In this document: positions 8,348 through 16,158 of the stretch, piece after piece
Numbering within the stretch: position 1 is the stretch's first letter
Layout of the letters: every line of letters starts with the position of its first letter
Assembly (NCBI GenBank): GCA_018400515.1
Contig: JAGYMR010000024.1
Span: 1 to 20,521 of the forward strand
Direction of reading: 5' to 3'
DNA length: 20,521 nucleotides
Source of the DNA: Tangfeifania sp.
GTDB taxonomy: Bacteria; Bacteroidota; Bacteroidia; Bacteroidales; Prolixibacteraceae
Notes under the pieces: model-generated
What the model was told of the DNA's origin: nothing
Database searches by the model: none
What the model saw: the letters and a program-made list of their open reading frames with translations, nothing else
Made by a program: the position numbers and the translations under genes

Positions 8348-9412
8348 ATGAAACTTAAAATTGCCATTCTTCCCGGCGACGGGATCGGACCGGAAATCAC
8401 AGAACAAGCGATGAAAACAGTACAAGCCATTGCTGAGAAATTCAATCATACCCTGGAATACCATTTTGGTTTGACAGGTGCTGTGGCCATTGACCAAACC
8501 GGCGATCCTTATCCGGATGCCACCCATGAACTGTGCATGAATTCAGATGCCGTGCTTTTTGGCGCCATTGGTGATCCACGCTTCGACAATAATCCCAAAG
8601 CCAAAGTCCGCCCCGAACAGGGATTGCTGGCCATGCGAAAAAAACTGGGGCTTTATGCCAACATCCGGCCGGTGGAAACCTTTGATTCCCTGTTGCATAA
8701 ATCACCCCTTCGCCGTGAATTGGTGGAAGATGCCAATTTTGTGTGCATCCGCGAGTTAACCGGCGGTATCTATTTTGGTGAAAAAGGGCGGAAGGACAAC
8801 GGGAATACCGCCTATGACACCAATACCTACACCCGGGCCGAGATCGAACGCATTCTGAAACTGGGATATGAATTTGCCGGCCGGCGCCGGAAAAAACTGA
8901 CCGTGGTAGATAAAGCCAATGTTCTTGAAAGCTCCCGCCTCTGGCGTGAAGTAGCCCAGGAAATGGCCGCCGGTTACCCGGACATCGAAACCGAGTACAT
9001 GTTTGTGGATAATGCGGCCATGCAAATCATCCAGTGGCCCAAAAATTTTGATGTGATGGTAACAGAGAATATGTTCGGGGATATTCTGACAGACGAGGCC
9101 AGTGTCATTACCGGTTCCCTGGGGTTGCTGCCGTCAGCATCCATCGGCATCCACACCTCGGTTTTTGAACCGATCCATGGATCCTACCCACAAGCTGCCG
9201 GCAAGGACATTGCGAATCCCATTGCCACCATCCTTTCGGCTGCCATGATGTTTGAAACCGCTTTCCAGCTGCCCCGTGAAGGCAAAGCCATCCGCGATGC
9301 CGTGGCCGCCTCGATGGTTGAAGGTTACGTAACGAAGGACATTGCCCAGGGAAAGGCATATAAAACCTCGGAAGTGGGCGACTGGATCGCCGCTTATATT
9401 GAAAAAATGTAG
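8348..9412 (+). CDS. leuB: 3-isopropylmalate dehydrogenase
   Basis: NAD-dependent oxidative decarboxylation of 3-isopropylmalate to 2-oxoisocaproate; here it should also convert 3-methylmalate to 2-oxobutyrate for isoleucine. The 354-residue length is normal. Family residues are visible: [10 protein letters not shown] (8-17), Arg97 and Arg107 ([13 protein letters not shown]), Arg135, Tyr142 (IYFGEKG), Lys189 ([15 protein letters not shown]), and the metal-binding aspartates Asp221, Asp245 and Asp249 within [19 protein letters not shown]. The NAD-binding end carries [19 protein letters not shown]. It is the last gene of the operon. The opposite-strand acyltransferase ends 10 bases after it, and no terminator is seen between the two convergent 3' ends. 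Confidence 0.96.
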   Translation: MKLKIAILPGDGIGPEITEQAMKTVQAIAEKFNHTLEYHFGLTGAVAIDQTGDPYPDATHELCMNSDAVLFGAIGDPRFDNNPKAKVRPEQGLLAMRKKLGLYANIRPVETFDSLLHKSPLRRELVEDANFVCIRELTGGIYFGEKGRKDNGNTAYDTNTYTRAEIERILKLGYEFAGRRRKKLTVVDKANVLESSRLWREVAQEMAAGYPDIETEYMFVDNAAMQIIQWPKNFDVMVTENMFGDILTDEASVITGSLGLLPSASIGIHTSVFEPIHGSYPQAAGKDIANPIATILSAAMMFETAFQLPREGKAIRDAVAASMVEGYVTKDIAQGKAYKTSEVGDWIAAYIEKM

Positions 9413-9422
9413 ATCGCTCCCC

Positions 9423-9980
9423 CTAAAATTCGGTCGTAAAATTCTCCGGGTGTTTTCCCTGCACTCCCTTTTCCCGGAAAAACATTTTCATGCGTCGAAT
9501 GTCCGCCTGCGGGTCGTCGGTAAGTTCAAAAGTTCCCCATATGGTAACCTCTTTACGGCCCCAGTCAAAACTGGAAAGATAGACGGGAACACCGGCCTTG
9601 CGGGCGATGGTATGAAATCCCGCTTTCCAGTTTTTCGTGCGCCTACGGGTCCCTTCGGGAGTGATCGCCAGGTGCATATGGTCCCGCTCATGAAACTGCT
9701 GAATGGTCTGAAGGATCACGTTGGCACCCCTGGAACGATCAATGGGGATGCCCCCCATCTTCCGGAGGAAAAATCCCAGGGGCCAGAAGAAAAACTCCTG
9801 CTTGATCAGCACATTCGCCTTCCCGCCAAGGGAGGTATAAAAAATCCAGGATATCACAAAATCCCATGCGCTGGTGTGCGGAACCCCCACAATAACACAC
9901 CTGGGATCTGCTGCGGCCGAGCCAATAGCCCGCCAGCCGGTAATTTTCAATATGAACGCGCAAATTTTTTTTAACATCAT
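9423..9980 (-). CDS. PlsC-like (1-acylglycerol-3-phosphate) acyltransferase family protein
   Basis: A 185-residue protein of the PlsC/LPLAT acyltransferase fold, which transfers acyl groups to glycerophospholipid precursors or related acceptors. The catalytic HxxxxD motif is His35-Asp40 (HTSAWD), GGIPIDR lies at 76-82, and the acceptor-binding motif PEGTR at 108-112. The N-terminal segment (residues 4-15) is hydrophobic, consistent with membrane association. It is shorter than typical PlsC (about 240). Similar short Bacteroidetes proteins are usually annotated only as acyltransferases, so the exact acceptor is not claimed. The start ATG overlaps the stop of the upstream B3/B4-domain gene by four bases (ATGA), indicating translational coupling. 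Confidence 0.85.
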   Translation of the reverse strand: MMLKKICAFILKITGWRAIGSAAADPRCVIVGVPHTSAWDFVISWIFYTSLGGKANVLIKQEFFFWPLGFFLRKMGGIPIDRSRGANVILQTIQQFHERDHMHLAITPEGTRRRTKNWKAGFHTIARKAGVPVYLSSFDWGRKEVTIWGTFELTDDPQADIRRMKMFFREKGVQGKHPENFTTEF

Positions 9981-10639
9981 GTTATCAGCCCGGTTTCAAA
10001 ATTTTTTGCAGCGGCATCCTTTCTCAGTAAATTCACGGCCATCTCCGCAGCCCCCTTCAGATCACCCGAATCATCAAAAGCAATGATGATCATCAGAAAA
10101 CGCTGCGTTTCCAGTCCAACAGAAGTCCTGACCGAATCGCTGGTAGGGGAACCAAAGGCCCCCCGGTCATCCCTGAATACCGGGAGGTGTTCAATGTTCA
10201 GGACCCCCCTGCCAATGCCCCTGTAAGTCTCACCGTCCCGGCCGATCCCTAATTCCACCCCTCCCTCAATTTTGCCGGCGTCGTATCCGCCAATGGAAAA
10301 TCCTGAGGAGATGGAAACCAGATTCAATAAATCAACCACATTGTTGATCTGGTAGAGCTCCCGCCGTTTAAGAATCCGCCGCAAAAGGCCCTCCGCTGAA
10401 AGCCTGTAACGGGCGGGATCTTTCCCGCAGGCCTTATATGCCTTCCGCGACGAAGCAATGGCGGGCATCCGGCTGATCTCCTCCACACCCATTCCGCTGG
10501 CGATCGCCGCTATTTCCCTGTCCATTTCAGTCCATAATCGCTCATTTTTTTTCTGAACAATTACGTCACATTCGATGCAGGAAAGGGTGGTCAGGGGCAC
10601 CGCTGACTTTAAAATCCGGGAAATGGATACAGGAACCAC
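9977..10639 (-). CDS. B3/B4 tRNA-binding-domain protein
   Basis: About 220 residues matching the B3/B4 domain found in the phenylalanyl-tRNA synthetase beta chain and in stand-alone proteins. Recognisable parts are TLSCIECDVIV, the SSRKAYKACGKDPARYRLSAEGLLRR segment, and INNVVDLLNLVSISSGFSIGGYD, which is highly typical. In free-standing members the role is uncertain; deacylation or handling of misacylated tRNA has been suggested for related domains. The frame is open further upstream to 10768, but that would run through the cold-shock gene's terminator and stop. A GTG at 10639 gives a normal N-terminus (VPVSISRILKSAVPL), so I use that; a TTG 18 bases upstream is an alternative. It is coupled to the acyltransferase gene downstream. 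Confidence 0.75.
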   Translation of the reverse strand: MVPVSISRILKSAVPLTTLSCIECDVIVQKKNERLWTEMDREIAAIASGMGVEEISRMPAIASSRKAYKACGKDPARYRLSAEGLLRRILKRRELYQINNVVDLLNLVSISSGFSIGGYDAGKIEGGVELGIGRDGETYRGIGRGVLNIEHLPVFRDDRGAFGSPTSDSVRTSVGLETQRFLMIIIAFDDSGDLKGAAEMAVNLLRKDAAAKNFETGLIT

Positions 10640-10700
10640 GGGAGAAAATTTTAACAAACCGTAAAATAAACGGGAAAAGGGAGGAAACACCCGCTTTAGC

Positions 10701-10726
10701 AAAAAAAGGGGGGCGTTTGGCCCCCC
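10701..10726 (-). terminator. Intrinsic terminator of the rrm-csp operon
   Basis: On the minus strand GGGGGGC (10726-10720) pairs with GCCCCCC (10714-10708) in a 7-bp G/C stem with a five-base loop. Seven T follow (10707-10701). It lies about 22 bases after the cold-shock gene stop and separates that operon from the B3/B4 gene. Confidence 0.9.
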
Positions 10727-10748
10727 GATTTTCTCTATACGATTAAAT

Positions 10749-10943
10749 TCAGATAATTTCCACATCAAAAGCGACGGGTCCCCGGTCGCTCTCTTTTACT
10801 TCAAACTCCACCTCCTGGTCTGCTTCAAGACCAAACTGGGCGTCTTTAATACCGGTACGATGGACGAAAATATCTTTTTCACCTTCGACCTGAATAAATC
10901 CGTATCCTTTGACGGAATCGTACCATTTTACTTTTCCTACCAT
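10749..10943 (-). CDS. Cold-shock domain protein (CspA family)
   Basis: A 64-residue single cold-shock domain protein that binds single-stranded RNA or DNA as a five-stranded beta barrel and can melt RNA structure. The start MVGKVKWYDSVKGYGFI is characteristic. RNP1 is KGYGFIQV (residues 12-19), RNP2 is DIFVHRT (24-30), and the aromatic surface residues Trp7, Tyr8, Tyr14, Phe16 and Phe26 are present. The gene lies 10 bases after the RRM protein gene on the same strand and is followed by a strong terminator, so the two RNA-binding proteins form a two-gene operon. Induction by cold is plausible from the family but is not shown by the sequence. Confidence 0.95.
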   Translation of the reverse strand: MVGKVKWYDSVKGYGFIQVEGEKDIFVHRTGIKDAQFGLEADQEVEFEVKESDRGPVAFDVEII

Positions 10944-10953
10944 AAATCCAATT

Positions 10954-11253
10954 TTAATAACGATCCCTGTTAAAACCTCCGCCTCTGCGGTTGCCTCCTC
11001 TGGAGTCGTTGGACCTCGGGCGTGATTCGTTGACTTTGATGTTACGACCGCCTACGTCCGCATTGTTCAGTTCTTCGATGGCTTTTTGTGCTTCCTGGTC
11101 ATCTTCCATTTCCACGAAACCAAAACCTTTGCTGCGACCGGTCAATTTGTCAGAAATAATCTTGACCGAAGCAACTTCGCCATACTCTTCAAAAATTTCT
11201 CTTAAATCTTCCTCAACTACACTATACGGAAGATTTCCAACATAAATGTTCAT
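10954..11253 (-). CDS. RRM-domain RNA-binding protein, Gly/Arg-rich tail
   Basis: A 99-residue protein with one RNA recognition motif followed by a short disordered Gly/Arg/Asn tail. RNP2 is IYVGNL (residues 3-8) and RNP1 is KGFGFVEM (42-49), both with the aromatic residues that stack on RNA bases. The fold spans residues 1-77. The tail (about 78-99) contains RGGNRRGGGF, similar to glycine-rich RNA-binding proteins. Bacteroidetes and cyanobacteria carry such small RRM proteins, and in Bacteroides some act as global post-transcriptional regulators. The gene is first in an operon with a cold-shock protein and is preceded by a long leader after a promoter at 11509-11537. Confidence 0.95.
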   Translation of the reverse strand: MNIYVGNLPYSVVEEDLREIFEEYGEVASVKIISDKLTGRSKGFGFVEMEDDQEAQKAIEELNNADVGGRNIKVNESRPRSNDSRGGNRRGGGFNRDRY

Positions 11254-11559
11254 TTGTAACTATTTAAAATTAATAAAACGGTCCTTGCCGTAGGTACGAT
11301 ATTTCCGGCGTTTTTTTCGCGACTTTACAAAGAATACCGAATTGCTTGCATTTCAGAAACCAAAAAAATCGTGGTAGAAAAACAGGAAAGGATAACCGTG
11401 CCTGGCAGCAGAAGACCTAAAAAAATTCAACAAAAAAAGATCAAAATGTTCATTACCAGAAGATCAAATCAATCAAAAAAAATCAGATTCATCCAATAAT
11501 TCACTTCACAAAGATAAATTAAAAATGGAATATACAAACTTCCAGCGGCTCATTCTTTT
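11254..11559 (-). other. Long 5' leader of the rrm-csp operon
   Basis: About 250 of these 306 bases would be transcribed as an untranslated leader if the promoter at 11509-11537 is used. The leader is U-rich at its start (runs of seven or eight T) and A/T-rich next to the RRM start codon. I see no protein gene beyond two chance-sized minus-strand frames of seven and eight codons near its 5' end (MNLIFFD and MNILIFFC). A second, weaker -7-like element TATTCTTTG lies at 11336-11328. Confidence 0.45.
11509..11537 (-). promoter_or_regulatory. Promoter of the rrm-csp operon
   Basis: On the minus strand TTTG (11537-11534), a 17-base spacer and TATCTTTG (11516-11509) match the Bacteroidetes consensus TTTG ... 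TAnnTTTG exactly in both boxes. Transcription would start near 11502. It lies just after the tcdA stop, so the RRM gene need not depend on the upstream operon. Confidence 0.62.
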
Positions 11560-12285
11560 TTAAATTTCCCGGAATGGTCCCACAAGTTCACTGATGACAA
11601 CGCTGGCGATGAAACAGCCAAATACCGGGGGCATATAAGAAATGGTGCCGACAACGGATTTTTTATTCCGGCCGGACTCCTGCATTATGGCTGTTTCCCT
11701 GACTTTCTCCGGCGAAAAAACCACTTTAAAACCACTTTTTATTCCCATTTTTGTCAGCCGTTTTCGGAGCATCCGCGCCAGTTTGCAATTATACGAATGC
11801 GCGATATCTGCCACCTCCACCCCGGCGGGATCCATTTTCCCTCCGGCTCCCATCGAGCTGACAATCTTCAGTCCCTGTTTCAACCCGTGATAAATTAAAA
11901 ATACTTTGGGGGAAAGGGTATCAATGGCATCAACGACGTAATCGAAAGATTGGCTTTGAAGCAGTTCCACGGCTTTTTCATCACGAATAAATTCATTCAC
12001 TGCCGTCAATTCCAGTGCAGGATTGATATCGCAAAAACGTTTTTTCAGTATGCCGGTTTTTGTCTGGCCGGTGGTACTGATAAGCGCGGCCAGCTGCCGG
12101 TTTCTATTAGATACATCCACCACATCGCTGTCGGCAATGGTCATCTTTCCTACGCCGGCACGGCAAATCATTTCAGCAGCATACGCTCCCACCCCGCCAA
12201 GTCCGACCACCAATACATTGGCCTTTTGCAGCTTTTCCAGCTTTTCTGAACCCAAAAGCAGTTCGGTCCGTTTTAACCAGTCCAA
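11560..12285 (-). CDS. tcdA: tRNA threonylcarbamoyladenosine dehydratase (ThiF/E1 family)
   Basis: ATP-dependent dehydratase that cyclises t6A37 of tRNA to ct6A. The 241 residues match TcdA/CsdL length and pattern. The N-terminus WLKRTELLLGSEKLEKLQKA leads into the nucleotide-binding loop GLGGVG (28-33), followed by SNRNRQ (59-64), DYVVDAIDTLSPK and SSMGAGGKMDP, then RMLRKRL and TISYMPPVFGC near the C-terminus, all typical of the YgdL/TcdA branch of E1-like enzymes. No rhodanese or ubiquitin-like partner is nearby. It is the last gene of a three-gene minus-strand cluster, starting six bases after the tatD stop. I see no terminator after it. Confidence 0.92.
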   Translation of the reverse strand: MDWLKRTELLLGSEKLEKLQKANVLVVGLGGVGAYAAEMICRAGVGKMTIADSDVVDVSNRNRQLAALISTTGQTKTGILKKRFCDINPALELTAVNEFIRDEKAVELLQSQSFDYVVDAIDTLSPKVFLIYHGLKQGLKIVSSMGAGGKMDPAGVEVADIAHSYNCKLARMLRKRLTKMGIKSGFKVVFSPEKVRETAIMQESGRNKKSVVGTISYMPPVFGCFIASVVISELVGPFREI

Positions 12286-12291
12286 GGCAGA

Positions 12292-12972
12292 TCAATAATT
12301 TTCAATGTTTTCAATACGGTTAAAATTTTCCCACACCGACTCTTTGAGTGCCACAAGGGGCAACCCTTTCAGTGCAGCCCCCCGCTGGTAAATTTCCTCC
12401 ACATGCCCCTCGTATTCGTCCGTTTCAAAAAAAATTTGCTCCAGCGGAATAAACCGGAAGGAATCAAGGGTTTTGGCATTTTTCTTAAAAAGAGTGTCGC
12501 CGAACGAAAAAAAAACATTTCGGGGAACCAGTTGCCGGGAGATCTCGATATTGGCACTGTAACCGTGAAAAATCCAGGGGACCCTGGGATGCAACCGGTT
12601 ATAAACCCGGATAATCTCGTTGTAGGCTTTTACACAATGAATCAATAAAGGCTTCTGGTACTGTTCGGCCATTAAGGCCTGCGCTTGAAAAACCCGCAAT
12701 TGTTCATCAAAATCATTTTCAACCCCTTTATCCAGGCCGCACTCACCCACTAAGATGACATGGTCCAATTCCAGTGCATCTTCCATTATCTGGAGCAACG
12801 GATTGTTTTCTTCCTCCGGCCCGGTTTTCCAGGGATGCAATCCGACAGAATAAAAATTCCGGCCGGTAAAGGCAAAAATTTCCTCACCGGGGAATAAATT
12901 CCGGACAATAACCGTCCGTTCCTCCCCCTGTGTTTTATGGGTGTGGATATCGATGTAGGGTACAGGATTCAC
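12292..12972 (-). CDS. TatD-family metal-dependent hydrolase
   Basis: About 226 residues of the TatD amidohydrolase-like TIM barrel, a family of metal-dependent DNases and related hydrolases. Metal-binding positions are visible: HTH in PYIDIHTHK, Glu in VGECGLDK, His in LLIHCVKAY, His in WIFHGYSAN, and Asp in FFETDEYEG. GLHPW is also a TatD marker. It is a little shorter than E. coli TatD (260). The frame is open to 13041, but that would overlap the elbB 3' end. A GTG at 12972, one base after the elbB stop, puts the HxH motif near the N-terminus as expected and is preferred. Substrate is unknown. It probably shares a transcript with elbB and tcdA. Confidence 0.86.
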   Translation of the reverse strand: MNPVPYIDIHTHKTQGEERTVIVRNLFPGEEIFAFTGRNFYSVGLHPWKTGPEEENNPLLQIMEDALELDHVILVGECGLDKGVENDFDEQLRVFQAQALMAEQYQKPLLIHCVKAYNEIIRVYNRLHPRVPWIFHGYSANIEISRQLVPRNVFFSFGDTLFKKNAKTLDSFRFIPLEQIFFETDEYEGHVEEIYQRGAALKGLPLVALKESVWENFNRIENIENY

Positions 12973-12973
12973 T

Positions 12974-13621
12974 TTAAACCATTTCAAGAATTTTTTCAAC
13001 CACCCGTTCGGTACCGTCTGCAATCTGATCGATACTGGCATCCAGCATGTAACAGGGAGTGGTGATCACCTTGTATTTTTCATCAACGACAATTTCACCC
13101 TGGGTGGTATTTTCATGAATCCCTCCCATTTTTTGAATGCCCCGGGCAGTGCCTTCATCCTGTCCGATGGTCACTTTCACATCCCCAAGGATTTTGGTCA
13201 CAAACACCGGGGAGATGCAGAGTGCTCCCACTGGTTTTTCAGCCACAATGGTATCTCTGACTGCTTTCTCCACGTCCGGATTCACCTGGCAATCGACACC
13301 GTCAAAAGCAAAGGTGCATAAATTTTTTGCCGCCCCGAATCCACCGGGAAAAACAATGGCATCAAATGCACCGGCCTGGTATTCCGACAAAGGTTTTATA
13401 TCGCCCCGGGCGATGCGGGCCGCTTCCACCAGTACATTCCGCTCTTCAGGCATCTCCTCTCCCGTCAGGTGGTTGATCACATGGTACTGCGCAACATCGG
13501 GAGCAAAACATTGATATTGAGCTCCTTTACGGGCAATAGCCAACAAAGTCAGGGTGGATTCATGAATTTCGGCGCCGTCATAAACGCCGTTTCCTGCTAA
13601 TACAACTGCTATTTTCTTCAT
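12974..13621 (-). CDS. elbB: ElbB-like DJ-1/PfpI superfamily glyoxalase
   Basis: About 215 residues closely resembling E. coli ElbB, a glyoxalase III-type DJ-1/PfpI protein once linked to isoprenoid synthesis. Shared stretches include VVLAGNGVYDGAEIHES, FAPD, VINHLTGE, RNVLVEAARIARG, FPGGFGAAKNL, and the nucleophile elbow GALCISP carrying the catalytic Cys. The C-terminal half has VTIGQDEGTA and VVDEKYKVITTPCYML. The frame allows a start 27 bases upstream, but MKKIAVVL matches the family N-terminus, and a -7-like promoter element at 13646-13653 would put transcription start near 13640, so the shorter form is chosen. It is the first gene of the elbB-tatD-tcdA cluster. Confidence 0.9.
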   Translation of the reverse strand: MKKIAVVLAGNGVYDGAEIHESTLTLLAIARKGAQYQCFAPDVAQYHVINHLTGEEMPEERNVLVEAARIARGDIKPLSEYQAGAFDAIVFPGGFGAAKNLCTFAFDGVDCQVNPDVEKAVRDTIVAEKPVGALCISPVFVTKILGDVKVTIGQDEGTARGIQKMGGIHENTTQGEIVVDEKYKVITTPCYMLDASIDQIADGTERVVEKILEMV

Positions 13622-13645
13622 GGTCATTTCTTTTTCAATTTTTTT

Positions 13646-13653
13646 CAAAATTA
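13646..13653 (-). promoter_or_regulatory. Candidate -7 element of the elbB operon promoter
   Basis: TAATTTTG on the minus strand matches TAnnTTTG exactly, but no clear TTTG is found 17-23 bases upstream. The predicted transcription start near 13640 lies just before the chosen elbB start. Confidence 0.35.
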
Positions 13654-13660
13654 AGCTTTA

Positions 13661-13721
13661 CCGGGGAGAAATAAAACCAGATCCCGCTCAATTATTCGGG
13701 ATATTCAACAAATCTCCCCGG
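13661..13721. repeat. Nested inverted repeat between elbB and metA
   Basis: Outer arms CCGGGGAGA (13661-13669) and TCTCCCCGG (13713-13721) are perfect complements. Inner arms ATCCCG (13681-13686) and CGGGAT (13697-13702) are also perfect and lie nearly symmetrically inside. The structure could form a long interrupted hairpin in RNA of either strand. No T tract follows on the minus strand. Confidence 0.55.
13693..13717. repeat. Direct repeat copy 1 (duplicate of metA stop region)
   Basis: This copy differs from the sequence at 13784-13809 by one substitution and one missing base. On the minus strand it reads GAG ATT TGT TGA ATA TCC CGA, encoding Glu-Ile-Cys-stop, the same as the end of MetA. 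It appears to be a short duplication of the metA 3' end. Confidence 0.6.
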
Positions 13722-13724
13722 GGT

Positions 13725-13750
13725 AAAAAGCTGTTTGCCGGTAAACAGCT
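13725..13750 (-). terminator. Intrinsic terminator of the methionine operon
   Basis: On the minus strand AGCTGTTT (13750-13743) pairs perfectly with AAACAGCT (13736-13729), with a six-base loop. Including the last stem base, five T follow before the run of C. It lies about 46 bases after the metA stop. Confidence 0.75.
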
Positions 13751-13783
13751 GAACAAACCATTTTTTTAAAAGGAAACTCCGCA

Positions 13784-13809
13784 TATTCCGGGATATTCAA
13801 CAGATCTCC
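13784..13809. repeat. Direct repeat copy 2 (metA stop region)
   Basis: This copy contains the last codons and TGA stop of metA (Glu-Ile-Cys-stop) and a few bases beyond. The partner at 13693-13717 lies about 91 bases away, across the terminator hairpin. Confidence 0.6.
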
Positions 13810-14714
13810 TCCAAATTATAGGGCGTTTGCTGGTATACGTAATAGTTGAGCCAGTTGGAAAACAGCAGGTTGGCTGTGGAACCCCACCGCATTTCCGGGG
13901 TTTTTGAAGGATCACCGCCCGGGTAATAATTCACCGGCAGCCGGATCGGGAGCCCCTTTTCGAGGTCGCGGTTATATTCACTGTCGAGCGTATGGCGGGA
14001 ATATTCCGCATGTCCTGTGACAAAAAGCTGCCGACCTTTTTTGGCTTTTACAATGGCCACGCCGGCCTGTGCCGATTGAGCAATGATCTGCAGACCCTCC
14101 GCTTTTTCAATGTCTTCGGCCCTGACCTCTGTATGGCGGGAATGCGGCATATAAAACACATCGTCGAACCCCCGCAAAATAGGCAATGCCTCATGCAAAT
14201 GGGTATGTTCAAACACACCAAACATCTTTTCCGGCAACCGGTACTTAGGAATCCCGTAATGGTGGTACAACCCCGCCTGTGCAGCCCAGCAAATAAACAA
14301 TGTTGAAAAAACATGGTGTTCTGCCCAGTCAAGGATCTCCTTCATCTCCTGCCAGTAGGTGACCTCCTCAAAAGGAAGGAGCTCCACCGGTGCCCCGGTG
14401 ATGATCATTCCATCGTATTTTTGTCCGTTTAATTCATCAAAATTCCGGTAAAACTGCTCCATGTGTTCGGGCGGAGTGTTCCGGGGGGTATGCCCCCGCA
14501 TCTTCATGAAATCAATTTCAATCTGCAACGGCGAATTGGACAGCAACCGGAGCAAATCGGTTTCGGTGGTTACCTTCAGTGGCATCAAATTCAGGATGAT
14601 GATCTTTAACGGACGAATGTCCTGATGAATCGCCCTCGTTTCGTCCATCACAAAAATATTCTCTTTCTCCAGCATTTTGATGGCCGGCAATTGATCGGGA
14701 ATGTTTAACGGCAT
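13797..14714 (-). CDS. metA: Homoserine O-acetyltransferase (MetA type)
   Basis: Acylates homoserine in the first committed step of methionine synthesis. The 305-residue protein has the MetA/HTS fold with catalytic Cys142 (FICWAAQAG), His235 and Glu237 (TGHAEYSR). In this family residue 111 decides acyl-CoA choice: Gly gives succinyl-CoA, Glu gives acetyl-CoA. Here it is Glu111, in [16 protein letters not shown], so acetyl-CoA use is predicted despite the common succinyltransferase label. This agrees with the O-acetylhomoserine sulfhydrylase gene upstream. It is the last gene of the aspartokinase-metY-metA operon; a 21-base palindrome lies 17 bases before its start and a terminator about 46 bases after its stop. 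Confidence 0.95.
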   Translation of the reverse strand: MPLNIPDQLPAIKMLEKENIFVMDETRAIHQDIRPLKIIILNLMPLKVTTETDLLRLLSNSPLQIEIDFMKMRGHTPRNTPPEHMEQFYRNFDELNGQKYDGMIITGAPVELLPFEEVTYWQEMKEILDWAEHHVFSTLFICWAAQAGLYHHYGIPKYRLPEKMFGVFEHTHLHEALPILRGFDDVFYMPHSRHTEVRAEDIEKAEGLQIIAQSAQAGVAIVKAKKGRQLFVTGHAEYSRHTLDSEYNRDLEKGLPIRLPVNYYPGGDPSKTPEMRWGSTANLLFSNWLNYYVYQQTPYNLEEIC

Positions 14715-14731
14715 CTTCGTTATTTTTTAAT

Positions 14732-14752
14732 GATTCATGAACTTCATGAATC
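14732..14752. repeat. Perfect 21-base palindrome upstream of metA
   Basis: GATTCATGAA (14732-14741), a single central C, and TTCATGAATC (14743-14752) form a perfect dyad. It lies in the 119-base gap between metY and metA. It could be an operator for a dimeric regulator, or in RNA an 8-bp hairpin with a five-base loop. No T tract follows toward metA. Confidence 0.65.
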
Positions 14753-14833
14753 TTCGGTTAATACTTCATTTTTTTCCGGTTCAGACCTGCCTTCAGGAAT
14801 CAGCAAAAACCAACCCGCTGTTCATCAGTGCTT

Positions 14834-16147
<1,314 letters not shown>

Positions 16148-16158
16148 TTAGTGAATGA

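Noticed and set aside
9342..9974. Plus-strand 210-codon open frame across the acyltransferase gene
   Set aside because: It is antisense to a well-supported PlsC-like gene, shows no family features, and overlaps the leuB 3' end out of frame.
10640..10768. N-terminal extension of the B3/B4-domain protein by 43 residues
   Set aside because: It would begin inside the cold-shock gene and read through that gene's strong terminator; the family match starts only after 10639.
12973..13041. N-terminal extension of the TatD-family protein overlapping elbB
   Set aside because: The HxH motif normally lies within about ten residues of the N-terminus, and a GTG one base after the elbB stop fits better.
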